Source: DASQDN01 sp963844855
GTDB lineage: Bacteria; Acidobacteriota; Terriglobia; Bryobacterales; Bryobacteraceae
Assembly (NCBI GenBank): GCA_963844855.1
Contig: CAWJQP010000001.1
Location: forward strand, 62,001-126,000
Direction of reading: 5' to 3'
Length of the DNA stretch: 64,000 nt
Below the pieces are notes generated by a model, which searched no databases, had not been told where the DNA came from, and saw only the letters and a program-made list of their open reading frames with translations. Numbering within the stretch: the first letter of the stretch is position 1; each line of letters begins with the position of its first letter. Below, one piece after another: positions 9,064-19,130 of this stretch. Both the position numbers and the translations under genes were made by a program.

Positions 9064-12000
9064 ATGGAAAGAGGCTCTTTTCGTTTACGGCCGTTCGCGT
9101 CGCTCGGAGTAATACTAATTTCTGGAACAGCGCTGCTAACTCTCCCTCAGGAGGCGCGATCCCAGGCGAACACTGCGACCTTCTACGGGAGTGTAACTGA
9201 TCCGTCTGGGTCAGTGATAACGAACGTGAACGTCAAACTCACAAAGGAGGATACACAGCAGGTCTTCACCAAGACTACAAGCAGCAGCGGAGACTTTGCA
9301 TTTACCTTCGTCCCCGTCGGAACGTATACACTGACCATTGACGCACAGGGATTCAAGTCCTATTCGAGTCAGGGAATCACGCTTTCAGCGGGACAGCAGA
9401 TACGACAGACCTTCGCGCTTGAGTTGGGATCGGTAACCGAAACGGTCCGTGTAGAGGCCGCTACTCCGCTTATCAACACCGTATCGGCTCAACAACTCCA
9501 GAGCTACAGCATTACCGACGCGCGTGAATTGCCTCTCCAGAATCGGAATGTCAGCGGTTTACTCAAGATCAACGCGGGAGTTGTTCCCAACTTCGGAGAA
9601 GAAGGAAGTGGTGTCAACCTGAATGGAATCGGAAGAAACGGCACTGTCTACTCGGTCGATGGCACGAATGCCAGCGGCAACTCTGGGAGCAATAACCCAG
9701 GCACATATCAGGGCGGTAATCTCATCGACTTGATGAGCGTCGAGGGCGTTGAAGAGGTAAGCGTCGTGAAGGGCGTCATACCTGCTGAGTATTCGAATGC
9801 GCTCGGCGGGCAGGTGAACCTTGTATCGAAGTCGGGGAGCAACAGCTGGCACGGCAGTTTGTTCGAGAACCACCAAAATAGCGCCCTGAACGCTCGGTTC
9901 CAACGTGTCAGTACAAAACCCCGCCTGACCTTCAACCAATTCGGAGGTTCACTAGGCGGTCCGATCAAGAAAAACAAGATCTTCATTTTCGGCGACTATG
10001 AAGGGTACCGTCAGTCGCAGTCTAGCTTCGTGCAAGGAAACGTCCCAACTCCATTAGTGCGTGAGCAATTGTTGAGAGCCGTGCCGGATTATGAACTGGC
10101 GCTGCAGGCTTTCCCGCTGCCCAATCAGCCTTTTGCAGCGAACGCAACCGTTGGCGCATTCACTGCCACCAAGCAGGCGCTACGTAAAGACAATCACTAC
10201 GATGCGAAAGGAGATATCGTTCTCACTGACAATAGCCGCCTGTCCATCACTTATAGCCATGGCAGTCCGTATCGTTTGATTCCGTCCTATCAGATCGAGA
10301 ACCCTCGTATCTATTCCAATGTGCTGGATCGTGGCAATGTTAGCTACATAACCGGGGGAACGAACTGGACCTCGGAGAGTCGGTTCGGATACAACAGAAC
10401 GATCCAGGATCGTATCGATGATTTTTTCTCGCTTATCGATCCGAAGCACCCAGATGAGGAGATTGCCTTTGGACGGCGCCTTCCCCGCCTCGCAACGACC
10501 CTTGGTTGGGGAGGGCCCGGCGGCGAAATAAACCACTCCGGAGGACCCGCTCTACAGATCGAGGAGAAATACGCCCGCTTCACAGGCCGTCATTCCCTCA
10601 AGTTTGGTGGCGGTTATTTTCGCTCATCCGGTACCCGCAACAACCCGGAGATTCCAGGGTTCTTCTACTCCAGCTTCGATGCCATGTTGAGCAACACCCC
10701 GAGCGAAGTAACAGCGACTCTTGGATCGGGACTCTACAACGGAACCGCGTATAACTTTGGCTTCTTTTTCCAGGATGACTGGCGTGTCACATCGAGACTG
10801 ACCCTGAACATGGGTCTTCGGTATGACTTCTATTCGAACTTCTCTGCCAAGGGCGAAGGAGGCACGCCCGACGCCGGTTTGTACAATCCGAGCTTCATGA
10901 GCATGGACGGCAGATTCGATGTGGGCCCCTTCCGGCCGGCTTCCAAGCCTTATGAGAACGACGCCAACGGCTTAGCGCCAAGATTCGGATTCGCTTACAA
11001 TCCCGACGGGGAAAACAAAACATCCATCCGCGGCGGGTTCGGCTTGATGTTTAGCAATATCGTGCCGGAAGATTTTTGGAATTTGGTCTCCAGTGCTCCC
11101 AACGTTCCGTACCGGGTCAACTTCACTTCAGCGGACATCAACAGGTTCGGGATCAAATACCCGGACTATAACGACAATTTCATGACCTACGTCCAGGAAC
11201 TGATTCAAACTACGCCGATTACGAATGTCACTGGTATCTATAATCCCAATCTCCAAAGTCCCTACACGCTGCAGTACACGCTCGACATTCAGCGACAACT
11301 CACTCCTACGTTAATGTTCCAGACGGCTTATGTGGGAACACGCGGCGTCAAATTCATCATGTTTCGGTTCGCGAACCAGGTAGACCGAATTACCGGATTG
11401 CGACCCAATCCAAATCTGCGGCAACCGTACTATGTCGACAACTCCCAAAATTCGACGTATCACGCATGGCAGAACTCCTTGCGGAAGAGGTTCTCTCACA
11501 ACCTGAGCTTCGATGCGAACTATACCTGGTCGAAGTCGATCTCGAATGCAGGTGGAGATACCGGAGCGTATTACGACGGAGAGAATGGCGTTCGCAACCA
11601 AAACTTCTTCGATTTACGAGCAGATCGCGGACCGAGTATCTCCGATATAACGCACTATTTCAGCGGCGCATGGGTGTATCAACTGCCCGCGTTGGCTGAT
11701 CAGAACGCCTTTATGCGTCTAATCCTGGGCGGCTGGCAAGCCACCGGGATGCTCCGAGCACAGACGGGCCTACCAGTCACAGTCACGCAAAGTTCCTCAA
11801 CTCCGGTGCAGCGCGCAGACTACGTCGGGGGCCAAGCGGTCTTGTCGAATTATCACGACACGCTCCAGTATCTAAACACAGCGGCATTTCAGCGAATCCC
11901 GGTAGTCGCCGCATCGGGGGCGCCCATTCGGCCGGGCAACGCTGGTGTAGGTATAGTCCGGGCGCCGGGAATGTGGAACCTCGACTTCAGTCTCGCGAAG

Positions 12001-12174
12001 AACTTCGCCCTTCGCGAGAATGTCAGGCTGCAAATCCGCACAGAAATGTTCAATGCTCTGAATCACACGAACCTGTCCGGCCTTCGTAACAGCGTCAACG
12101 ATGCTTTCTTCGGTCAGCTTTTGAGCACTATGGGAGCACGAATCATTCAGTTGAACGCCCGGTTGAGCTTCTGA
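9064..12174 (+). CDS. TonB-receptor-like outer-membrane protein 1 (Oar-like)
   Basis: A 1036-residue protein of the large acidobacterial TonB-dependent-receptor-like family. In order: a signal peptide (ASLGVILISGTALLTL), a carboxypeptidase-regulatory beta-sandwich starting at TATFYGSVTDPSGSVI and ending near residue 120, a plug region (ELPLQNRNVSGLLKINAGVV, VDGTNASG, VSVVKGVIPAEY), and a long beta-barrel ending in IIQLNARLSF with a C-terminal Phe, the usual outer-membrane insertion signal. It probably imports or binds a large organic ligand. ATG 9064 is preferred over TTG 9061 because GGGAGGA ends at 9060. No SusD-like partner lies next to it. It is closely similar along its length to the receptor at 26095-29163 (shared YYVDNSQN, HDTLQYLNTAAF/RDTLQYLNTAAF and QLNAR ends). 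A hairpin terminator follows. Confidence 0.9.
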   Translation: MERGSFRLRPFASLGVILISGTALLTLPQEARSQANTATFYGSVTDPSGSVITNVNVKLTKEDTQQVFTKTTSSSGDFAFTFVPVGTYTLTIDAQGFKSYSSQGITLSAGQQIRQTFALELGSVTETVRVEAATPLINTVSAQQLQSYSITDARELPLQNRNVSGLLKINAGVVPNFGEEGSGVNLNGIGRNGTVYSVDGTNASGNSGSNNPGTYQGGNLIDLMSVEGVEEVSVVKGVIPAEYSNALGGQVNLVSKSGSNSWHGSLFENHQNSALNARFQRVSTKPRLTFNQFGGSLGGPIKKNKIFIFGDYEGYRQSQSSFVQGNVPTPLVREQLLRAVPDYELALQAFPLPNQPFAANATVGAFTATKQALRKDNHYDAKGDIVLTDNSRLSITYSHGSPYRLIPSYQIENPRIYSNVLDRGNVSYITGGTNWTSESRFGYNRTIQDRIDDFFSLIDPKHPDEEIAFGRRLPRLATTLGWGGPGGEINHSGGPALQIEEKYARFTGRHSLKFGGGYFRSSGTRNNPEIPGFFYSSFDAMLSNTPSEVTATLGSGLYNGTAYNFGFFFQDDWRVTSRLTLNMGLRYDFYSNFSAKGEGGTPDAGLYNPSFMSMDGRFDVGPFRPASKPYENDANGLAPRFGFAYNPDGENKTSIRGGFGLMFSNIVPEDFWNLVSSAPNVPYRVNFTSADINRFGIKYPDYNDNFMTYVQELIQTTPITNVTGIYNPNLQSPYTLQYTLDIQRQLTPTLMFQTAYVGTRGVKFIMFRFANQVDRITGLRPNPNLRQPYYVDNSQNSTYHAWQNSLRKRFSHNLSFDANYTWSKSISNAGGDTGAYYDGENGVRNQNFFDLRADRGPSISDITHYFSGAWVYQLPALADQNAFMRLILGGWQATGMLRAQTGLPVTVTQSSSTPVQRADYVGGQAVLSNYHDTLQYLNTAAFQRIPVVAASGAPIRPGNAGVGIVRAPGMWNLDFSLAKNFALRENVRLQIRTEMFNALNHTNLSGLRNSVNDAFFGQLLSTMGARIIQLNARLSF

Positions 12175-12196
12175 AATCAGGGAAGTCGCAAATACG

Positions 12197-12227
12197 AAAG
12201 GGGTCTTCGCTACGAAGACCCCTTTTT
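12197..12227 (+). terminator. Rho-independent terminator
   Basis: A 13-bp perfect stem, AAAGGGGTCTTCG pairing with CGAAGACCCCTTT across a three-base CTA loop, followed by further T. It lies 22 bases after the receptor stop and 20 bases before the convergent DUF1501 stop. The A run on the left arm means it could also terminate leftward transcription. Confidence 0.92.
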
Positions 12228-12246
12228 AGATCCCTCAGGCAGGTTC

Positions 12247-13681
12247 TCAGGCCAGTAGTTCCTTCACGACATTCCCGGAAACGATTGTCGGACGCTCAGC
12301 CCGACCGTTGTGCAGGTAAGTCAGATTGATGTGGTTCATCCCCATCAAGTGGAGCATGGTCGCATGAATATCGTGGACATGAGCGTGACGCTCGATCGCG
12401 CGCAATCCAAGTTCGTCGGTTGTGCCGACCGTCAGCCCGGGCTTTATGCCGCCACCGGCAAACCACATCGTGAATCCCCACGGATTATGGTCTCGGCCTT
12501 TGCCTTTTTCGTTGAAGGGAGTTCGTCCGAATTCTCCGCCCCAAACCACCAGCGTATCGTTCAGCAGCCCACGCGCCTTAAGATCGGTCAGTAATCCGGC
12601 AATCGGCTTGTCGGAGATCTTGCAGTTCTTGGAGTGGTTTTCTTCCATATCCACATGCGCGTCCCAACCGCTGCCACTGCTGCAATAGAGTTCGATGAAA
12701 CGCACTCCGCGCTCCACCAAACGGCGCGCAAGCAAACAATTCCGTCCGAACTTCTCCGTGATCTCTTCATCCATCCCGTAAAGCTTCTTGGTGGCTTCGG
12801 ATTCCTTCGTGAGATCCACAGCCTCCGGCGCTGCGGATTGCATCCGATACGCCAGTTCGTACGATTGAATGCGGGATTCGAGATCTGAGATCCTCTTGTT
12901 TGTCGCGGCCAAAGTAGGTATTCAGCGACGCGAGCAAATCCAGCTTTCCGCGTTGCTGGTCGTCACCGACAGTTTTCGGCGGCAGGACGTCCAGAATCGG
13001 CGGCCCCTCGTTACGGAACAGCGTTCCCTGATAAGTCGCGGGAAGGAAACCATTGCTCCAATTGCTGGGACCGCCAATGACCTCCTTGTCGTCCGTCAGT
13101 ACCACGAACGCCGGTAGATTCTCGTTCGCAGCTCCAAGTCCATACTGCACCCAAGAGCCAAGCGAAGGACGGCCGGCCAGAATAGAGCCGGTGTTCATCT
13201 GACAAACGGAGCCGACATGGTTCAACCCATCGGCTTGGCAAGAGCGCAGCACCGATATGTCATCCATGTGTTGAGCGATATGAGGATACCAGTCGGAGAC
13301 CCATTGGCCGCTCTGTCCGTACTGTTTAAACGTGCGCTGCGTTGGCATCAGCGTGTTGTTGCTGGTACCCATCGCAGTGATTACCTTACCGAAGGACGGC
13401 GGCAGGGGTTGGCCCGCAAGTCGCTTCAGTTCGGGTTTGGGATCGAACAAATCGATGTGGCTAGGACCGCCTTCCATGAACAGAAAAATGACAGACTTAG
13501 CCTTGGGTGGAAAGTGTGGCTGCTTGGGAGCCAGAGGATTCTTACCCTTCACCGCAGCCGCATAACCATCTGCAGCCAACAATGAACCGAGCGCTAACGC
13601 GCCGAAACCAGCACCGGCATTTGCAAGGAAGTCCCGTCGTGAAGTTACTGGTTCAAAATGGGGCTTCGTGAGTCTCTTCAA
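12247..13681 (-). CDS. DUF1501 family Tat-exported protein (single frameshift)
   Basis: Two overlapping frames (12767-13681 and 12247-12912) form one protein of about 477 residues. The N-terminus has a twin-arginine leader (SRRDFLANAGAGFGALALGSLL). The body is DUF1501, a sulfatase/alkaline-phosphatase-like fold of unknown activity, with IFLFMEGGPSHIDLFDPKP early and GGEFGRTPFNEKGKGRDHNPWG and HATMLHLMGMNH late. The break falls near TTT at 12899-12901; removing one base (AAA to AA on the coding strand) joins FGRD directly to the frame reading SDLESRIQSYELAYRMQ. It lies 16 bases downstream of the DUF1549/DUF1553 gene, the standard pairing of these two families. The function is unknown. Confidence 0.85.
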
Positions 13682-13697
13682 TGCAAAAACCTCCGAA

Positions 13698-15959
13698 CTA
13701 ATCCTGATAGACGAACTCGTTCGAGTTGAATATCGTGTTGCAAAAATCCACCAGCGCAGCGAGACGAGCCGGTTCAGCGCCTGCGGGTACGTTGGCGACT
13801 GCAGGCAAAGCTATGGGCTCTCCCTTCTCAAGGCGATTGCGAATCCGGCCGCTCTGCTTCTCCAGGAAAGTCAATACCGTGTCGGTTTCCCAACCATCTG
13901 GCTTTCTGGAATAAGCCAACTGATAGGCGGTATCGATCTGCGCTTTTGCATCGAGGCCCGCCTTCGAGATGATCCGACCGGCAAACTTCTGGGCCCAATC
14001 CATTGCGGCTCGATCGTTAAGAAGGGATAGAGCCTGTGGAGCGGTGATCGTCTGATCGCGGCGTCCACAACTCATGCTCGTATCTGGGAAATCGAGTGCT
14101 TTTAGGAGCGGATACGGCGTATTTCGCCGGACGAAGATATAAACGCTCCTTCTGTAGTTCTGATCGTCTCCCGCATCCTTCGACCATCCGCCTCTCGGCG
14201 TTGGCATGTTCTCTGGAAGAACCGGGAATACGCTCGGCCCGCCGACCTTTTCATTCAGTGCTCCCGCGACAAATATGGCGGAATCGCGAATCACTTCTCC
14301 CTCCAGTCGATTGCGCGGAAAACGCCAGAGAAGCCGGTTCCGCTCATCCACTTTTGCGGCATCTTCGCGGTGCGCTGAGGCTTGTTGATAAGTGTTTGAC
14401 ATCACGATCAGCTTGTTCAGCTTCTTGATGCTCCAGTCACTCTCGACAAATTCTCGAGTGAGCCAATCCAATAACTCAGGGTGACTCGGCCGTCCACCCA
14501 TGCTGCCGAAATCGCTCGGGGCCGGGGCCAGACCGCTTCCAAAGTGGTAAGACCAAATCCGGTTAGCCATCACGCGACCCGTAAGCGGATTATCCGGACT
14601 CGCAAGCCAATTTGCTAGTGCCGTGCGTCGGCCGGTCGTGCTGGCGTTCACCGCAGGAACGATCTGTGGACTCGTAGCCGACAAAACCGATAGAAAAGCA
14701 GGTTCAACCGGCTCTTGACGACCTAAATAGGTCCCGCCCGCCAATACATACGTCGGCGGCGCCTGCCCTCCGAGATCGCGCATTCCGCTGCCCACGGGCA
14801 ATTCCCCGGGATGCAAACTTTCAAACTCCTTCAATTTCTTGGCGAGTTCTGCGTAACGTTGCTTGTTGGCGCCCTTGAGCGACTTCACCACCGCATCTTG
14901 GGTGGGCTCAATGTACAGTTTGGCCTGATGATAAAGCTGTACTTCGTACGGCGTCCGCTCTTCTGCAGGTTTCGTTATTGCCTCTTGCACTTCAGGCGGA
15001 TACTTATCGAAGTAGTCGTCCCAAATCGTCTTGCGTGCAGGAGCCAAAATAGCAGAGATCTCCTCGCGGATCTCACGCGTCTTCCCTTCCCAAACACCGA
15101 GCTTGCGCTGGTATTCCTGAAGCTCCTGTGGCGAGGCGGCCACGATCCGATCGTCCGGAGCCGTATTCGCGAAAAAGGCTTGCAGGCTGTAGTAATCCTT
15201 ATGGCTAATGGGGTCGAACTTGTGGTTGTGACACTGAGCGCACTCAACCGTCAATCCAAGAAAAGCGCTACCTACGACGTTGGTAACCTCATTCAGAATT
15301 TCTTGCCGGCGCTGCATGAGATTGCGCGCGTTGTACTCATCAGGATAGTGACGGCTGAAGGAGGTTGCGATTCTTGCCTCTACATTGTCAGGCCAGATTT
15401 CGTCACCCGCGATTTGCTCTTTGATGAATCGATCGAAGGGTTTGTCGCTGTTAAAACTCCTGACGACATAATCGCGGTATCTCCACGCGTTTGCGCGGGT
15501 CTCATCTGCCTTGAAGCCTTGGCTTTCAGCAAAGCGAGCGACATCCAGCCAGTGCCTGCCCCAACGTTCTCCATAATGAGGGGACGCAAGAAGCCGGTCG
15601 ACCACTTTCTCCCAAGCATTGGGAGACTGGTCGCTAACGAACGCCTGCACGTCTTCTGGTGTAGGGGGCAATCCTATCAGATCAAAGCTTGCGCGTCGCA
15701 AGAGAGTGACGCGGTCAGCTGCCTGTGACGGCTGCACACCTTTGGCTTCCATCTTGCCCAGGATGAACGCGTCAATAGGATTCTTTACCCAACTTTTCGT
15801 TTTAACTACTGGAACTTGAGGGCGTACAACCTTCTGGAGGGACCACAGGTTGCGCTGGGCTGGCGTGAATCCCGTCTCCGCAACATTCGAGGCAAACGCG
15901 GAGAACGAAATCAGAAACGCGCCGACTATCTTAAAAGAACCAGACACGCGCAAGCACAT
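13698..15959 (-). CDS. DUF1549/DUF1553 cytochrome-like exported protein
   Basis: A 753-residue protein. A leader (IVGAFLISFSAFASNV) is followed by DUF1549 (NPIDAFILGKMEAKGVQPS, RRASFDLIGLPPTPEDV, YGERWGRHWLDVARFAES) and a single heme-type motif CAQCHNHKFDPIS. After a charged helical linker comes DUF1553 (RTALANWLASPDNPLTGRVMANR, PSDFGSMGGRPSHPELLDWL, DQTITAPQALSLLND). Many relatives carry an extra N-terminal cytochrome c domain, which is absent here. GAGGA eight bases before ATG 15957-15959 supports the start. The DUF1501 gene follows 16 bases downstream. A CCGTT-type element lies about 110 bases upstream. The family has no proven activity; redox or surface function is inferred only from the heme motif and the export signal. 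Confidence 0.88.
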   Translation of the reverse strand: MCLRVSGSFKIVGAFLISFSAFASNVAETGFTPAQRNLWSLQKVVRPQVPVVKTKSWVKNPIDAFILGKMEAKGVQPSQAADRVTLLRRASFDLIGLPPTPEDVQAFVSDQSPNAWEKVVDRLLASPHYGERWGRHWLDVARFAESQGFKADETRANAWRYRDYVVRSFNSDKPFDRFIKEQIAGDEIWPDNVEARIATSFSRHYPDEYNARNLMQRRQEILNEVTNVVGSAFLGLTVECAQCHNHKFDPISHKDYYSLQAFFANTAPDDRIVAASPQELQEYQRKLGVWEGKTREIREEISAILAPARKTIWDDYFDKYPPEVQEAITKPAEERTPYEVQLYHQAKLYIEPTQDAVVKSLKGANKQRYAELAKKLKEFESLHPGELPVGSGMRDLGGQAPPTYVLAGGTYLGRQEPVEPAFLSVLSATSPQIVPAVNASTTGRRTALANWLASPDNPLTGRVMANRIWSYHFGSGLAPAPSDFGSMGGRPSHPELLDWLTREFVESDWSIKKLNKLIVMSNTYQQASAHREDAAKVDERNRLLWRFPRNRLEGEVIRDSAIFVAGALNEKVGGPSVFPVLPENMPTPRGGWSKDAGDDQNYRRSVYIFVRRNTPYPLLKALDFPDTSMSCGRRDQTITAPQALSLLNDRAAMDWAQKFAGRIISKAGLDAKAQIDTAYQLAYSRKPDGWETDTVLTFLEKQSGRIRNRLEKGEPIALPAVANVPAGAEPARLAALVDFCNTIFNSNEFVYQD

Positions 15960-16058
15960 TGTCTATTTCCTCAATCCTATGGCGACGGCTTGGATTAGGC
16001 ATGGTCCATCACCCGGCTATAGATTAACAGAAAAGTCGCTCCGCTCGTCAAGTTCGCT

Positions 16059-16086
16059 GAACGTTTCGAACCGTTCGCGAGCCGTC
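16059..16086 (+). promoter_or_regulatory. CCGTT-type element upstream of DUF1549 operon
   Basis: ACCGTTCGCGAGCCGTC at 16070-16086 matches the 8844-8860 element at 15 of 17 positions, with two CCGT cores 11 bases apart. A weaker GAACGTTTC copy precedes it at 16059. It lies about 110 bases upstream of the leftward DUF1549/DUF1553 gene and just downstream of the beta-propeller gene. Binding by a common regulator is inferred. Confidence 0.5.
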
Positions 16087-16110
16087 TCTTCAATTACTTA
16101 CAGAGATCTC

Positions 16111-17121
16111 TCACTTTTTCGGGTCCATCAAAACAATCCCGTATCCAACTCCAGCTTCGTCAGCAGTCCTGGCGATCTGAAACGCCAAGTAGCGGCCATC
16201 GGTTGAGACTACCGGATTCGACGCCTTCCAACCCTGATAGTCATTGAAATGGGTCATCCGAACGAAATCCTTACCTGTGCCATCCATCCGCAGTTTCCAG
16301 ATGTCGATCTCCCGAGAACCATGTTCGCCGCCAAGGGTTTCAACCTGTTTCGAGGATTCCACAAGCGTGTACTCGCCATCAGGAAATACGCCTTCCACTT
16401 CGTTGTAAACACTATCGGATTGCGATAAGTCGGTCACCTTACTGGTCTTCAAATCGATGCTCATGACTCCGCCAAGGCCTTTTGGACGGTAACAGGTGAA
16501 TGTCAACTTCGTGTCATCGTCATAGAAATCCTGCGATTCGATGCGGCAACTCGCGTCTTTGCTTTCGTAAACCGTTTTCTTGTTTGTCAGCTTCACAGTT
16601 CCGCCAGAGAGTTCGATGTCGGCGACGACGAGTCGAGAATAGTCTCGCGGCAGTTCTGGAAACTGTGCGTCCGTCTCGGACCACGACATGCGAAGGTTCT
16701 TTTTCGAAATTGCCGCGCCTTCACTCATCTTTTGGCCAAGCTTTATTGGCTTAGAGCCAGGCTCCTTGCTGAGAAACCAAAGTTCATTGTCCCGACGGCG
16801 ACTCGTACGAATATCACTGAACCGTTCAGGTCCAATCAGTATGTAGTTCCCGTTTGGCAGGTGCATGATTCGGAGAAAGGCCGCCCCGGGCACACCGCAG
16901 GTAAGGCAACGAATGACTCGAGTTTTAAGATCGATGACAAAGGCGTCGCCGAAGCTCTTAGACATCAAGGCAATTCGTTGATTGTCCGGTGAGAAATCAG
17001 CGCGCTCGCCGAATTGCGTCAGGACTTCCATGTTCTTAGGAAGTTTTTCGAGTGGACTGCCTTGCTTCCGAGCCGCAAGTGTTACCTGAACGAGCAGTAT
17101 CAACGACATCACCAGTTTCAT
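16111..17121 (-). CDS. Exported TolB/PD40-like beta-propeller protein
   Basis: A 336-residue protein with a short signal peptide (SLILLVQVTLAA) and repeating beta-propeller blades of the WD40-like/PD40 type: FGERADFSPDNQRIALMSK, GLGGVMSIDLKTSKVTDLS, EGVFPDGEYTLVESS and SNPVVSTDGRYLAFQIAR. Such propellers act as binding platforms in the periplasm. It begins nine bases after the alpha/beta-hydrolase stop, so the two are almost certainly one transcript. The ligand or partner is unknown; the adjacent hydrolase may be the partner. Confidence 0.8.
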   Translation of the reverse strand: MKLVMSLILLVQVTLAARKQGSPLEKLPKNMEVLTQFGERADFSPDNQRIALMSKSFGDAFVIDLKTRVIRCLTCGVPGAAFLRIMHLPNGNYILIGPERFSDIRTSRRRDNELWFLSKEPGSKPIKLGQKMSEGAAISKKNLRMSWSETDAQFPELPRDYSRLVVADIELSGGTVKLTNKKTVYESKDASCRIESQDFYDDDTKLTFTCYRPKGLGGVMSIDLKTSKVTDLSQSDSVYNEVEGVFPDGEYTLVESSKQVETLGGEHGSREIDIWKLRMDGTGKDFVRMTHFNDYQGWKASNPVVSTDGRYLAFQIARTADEAGVGYGIVLMDPKK

Positions 17122-17130
17122 GGCGTCTCC

Positions 17131-18963
17131 TTAACGGCCCTGAACAGAGCTGATCGCACTCGTTTCCAGCCGCCACGACCAATGCCGGGTTGCCGAGTCC
17201 ATCAGCCCTCTGACATCACGTGGAAGAAGGAACTTACGCTTTACCAAGGATTCTGCGGCGGCTTCAACACACGCGAGATAAGAGCGCTGTTCCGAGAAGC
17301 GCTGTCGGATTTTCGATGGGTCGAACGGCAAGTACGACCCTGTGTTACCTAAGAGATACGTGGTTGCCCCGACCCTTTCGCTCCGAAGATTCCAGCCGGT
17401 GTAGGTCGCGATCGCACACTCGATTTCCGGCATGCGAATGCCGCCAAGGTCGTTACCATCCTCGTCGGCTTGCGGAACCAGGGTTCGAAAGTCTTGTTCG
17501 ACCCGCGGCGGCTCCTTGGTGATGATTCCCTTGCTTGAGTAATCCGGACCGAAATCCAGAACGTGCGGCGTGTGGATTATCTTGGGCTTCTGGCTCGCGG
17601 AGAACGAGTACCTATCAAGAGCGGTCAGCGTGCCGGATTTGAGCGTTGGGTAGACCGAAGCAGGAGGTTCCACACCGGAAGTCACCCATTCGTGAAGCGA
17701 TCCGAGTAATGCGCGAATCGACCACCGATAGTCATTGAAATTCGGTAAATTGACGCCGCCGGTCGACTTTGGAGGAAACGACGCCGGTCCGTGCTGACCA
17801 CCCGCAAACACATACATTCGCGTGTTGCCCGGAAGATCAAGATCGCGCGATCCGTCTCTCGACGTGTGCAGTAGCGAGGCGCCCGAACCCCAATACTCAT
17901 AACTGGAGTTAGTCACGAAGATCTTCGGCTCTGTGCGTGTGGAGCGCGCGCGAGCCAGTAGTTCCGCATAGGTAAATGGAGGCTGCTCAGTTGGCGAAAG
18001 GGATGCATTCCGCAGCGGCCCGGCAGTGCGCGAAGGCTGTGTAAATCGTTGAAACGTCGAGCGTCGAGCGCCGGCTACGTGAGAGAAAATGCCATCGAAA
18101 ACCCTCGCGCCTCGCTCGTCCTGGTTGAAGCCTTCGTACAAAAAGGCCCGAAGGACCATCGCGCTCTGCGAGACCCCAAACCCGATCGCATACTTAGCGT
18201 GCTCTGCGTTCTTGAGATGCGCCACAAGATCCCGAATCCCGGCGCAGCCAAGCCCAGCAATCGCTGGCTCGCGGGTTTCATAAACGACTTCGTAGATACT
18301 TCCAGGGACGGCAGGAGTGTTGAGACGAACGTGTGTACCATTTTCAAATCGCCAAGCGCTCGCAGGGATTACGGTTCTCGTGCCGTAAATATCCTGGCGG
18401 ACCGTTAGAACCGCTCCGTCTGGACTGATGGGTTGATATGGAATGTGATTTGCGTCACCCAGCGGAAATATATCTGCTGGCGTGGTAGGCGTGTATTCAG
18501 CTCTTACCCAACCTTTAACGCCTTTGGCTACAGGAGCATAGAGACCCATCGGTCCCGGCGTGCGTGGAACGTCGTGTTGCCATCCCAGCCACACTAATGT
18601 GTAGCCCTTCTCCATCAGCATTTCATCGCCTCGGTTAAACATCGGGAGCATTCCCTTTTTGCCGCGATTGACCACTTCGAACAGGATCGTTTGATTGCTG
18701 TTCTCCGGGCGCTTTGGCCGCAACATCTCGAAGTCAGCCGAGAATTCGACCCGTCCAGAGCCATTCCGCGGCGCAAGCGCAATATCGACGATGTCGCGAT
18801 TCTGAGGAAGCCGAGGGCCGACGGCGAAGAAAGCTTTGCCACGGACTCGCTCGTAGCCATGTGCAAACGGCGAAGTCTCGGTGGTTTCAATGCGAACGAC
18901 AGCGGCATTCGCAATCATCACGATCATCAGAAATAGCGCAGCTCTACTTTCAAAGCCGGTCAA
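17131..18963 (-). CDS. Alpha/beta-hydrolase domain exported protein
   Basis: A 610-residue protein with a signal peptide (ALFLMIVMIANAAVV). The fold and key segments match the large 'alpha/beta hydrolase domain' family (Abhydrolase_10 type): LFEVVNRGKKGMLPMFN, the nucleophile elbow in YAIGFGVSQSAMVLRAFLY (Ser within GVSQS), EGFNQDERGARVFDGIFSHVAGA after it, and a late basic segment GGIRMPEIECAIATYTGWNLR. Members are annotated as hydrolases, but no substrate is known. It is first in a two-gene unit with the beta-propeller protein. Its start faces the DUF1592 operon B across a 167-base region that carries the CCGTT element. Confidence 0.8.
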   Translation of the reverse strand: MTGFESRAALFLMIVMIANAAVVRIETTETSPFAHGYERVRGKAFFAVGPRLPQNRDIVDIALAPRNGSGRVEFSADFEMLRPKRPENSNQTILFEVVNRGKKGMLPMFNRGDEMLMEKGYTLVWLGWQHDVPRTPGPMGLYAPVAKGVKGWVRAEYTPTTPADIFPLGDANHIPYQPISPDGAVLTVRQDIYGTRTVIPASAWRFENGTHVRLNTPAVPGSIYEVVYETREPAIAGLGCAGIRDLVAHLKNAEHAKYAIGFGVSQSAMVLRAFLYEGFNQDERGARVFDGIFSHVAGARRSTFQRFTQPSRTAGPLRNASLSPTEQPPFTYAELLARARSTRTEPKIFVTNSSYEYWGSGASLLHTSRDGSRDLDLPGNTRMYVFAGGQHGPASFPPKSTGGVNLPNFNDYRWSIRALLGSLHEWVTSGVEPPASVYPTLKSGTLTALDRYSFSASQKPKIIHTPHVLDFGPDYSSKGIITKEPPRVEQDFRTLVPQADEDGNDLGGIRMPEIECAIATYTGWNLRSERVGATTYLLGNTGSYLPFDPSKIRQRFSEQRSYLACVEAAAESLVKRKFLLPRDVRGLMDSATRHWSWRLETSAISSVQGR

Positions 18964-19028
18964 ATGGTTTGCTCCAGACTTGCAAGATGAAACATAACTG
19001 ATCGCCTGTCAATAGCTTGCGAATAGCG

Positions 19029-19056
19029 AACGGTCCAATTCCGTTACCGAACCGTT
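19029..19056 (+). promoter_or_regulatory. CCGTT-type element in divergent promoter
   Basis: TCCGTTACCGAACCGTT at 19040-19056 matches the 8844-8860 element at 14 of 17 positions, with CCGTT cores exactly 11 bases apart. An inverted copy AACGGT precedes it at 19029-19034 and another occurs at 19090-19095. The site sits midway between the leftward hydrolase gene (start 18963) and the rightward DUF1592 operon (start 19131), so it could serve both. A TAGAAT at 19127 overlaps the proposed start of the DUF1592 gene. Confidence 0.55.
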
Positions 19057-19130
19057 CTAATCGTAGGTCTCAGGAGCATTGGCGTTGGGAACGGTTCGTA
19101 GCATTCCGCGCTGGTTACTACCCGCGTAGA

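Noticed and set aside
9061..12174. TTG 9061 as the start of receptor 1
   Set aside because: It leaves no spacing to GGGAGGA (9054-9060), whereas ATG 9064 is well placed.
14811..15728. A 305-codon plus-strand frame
   Set aside because: It lies wholly inside, and antisense to, the DUF1549/DUF1553 gene, which has clear domain motifs; no family signature was seen in the antisense product.
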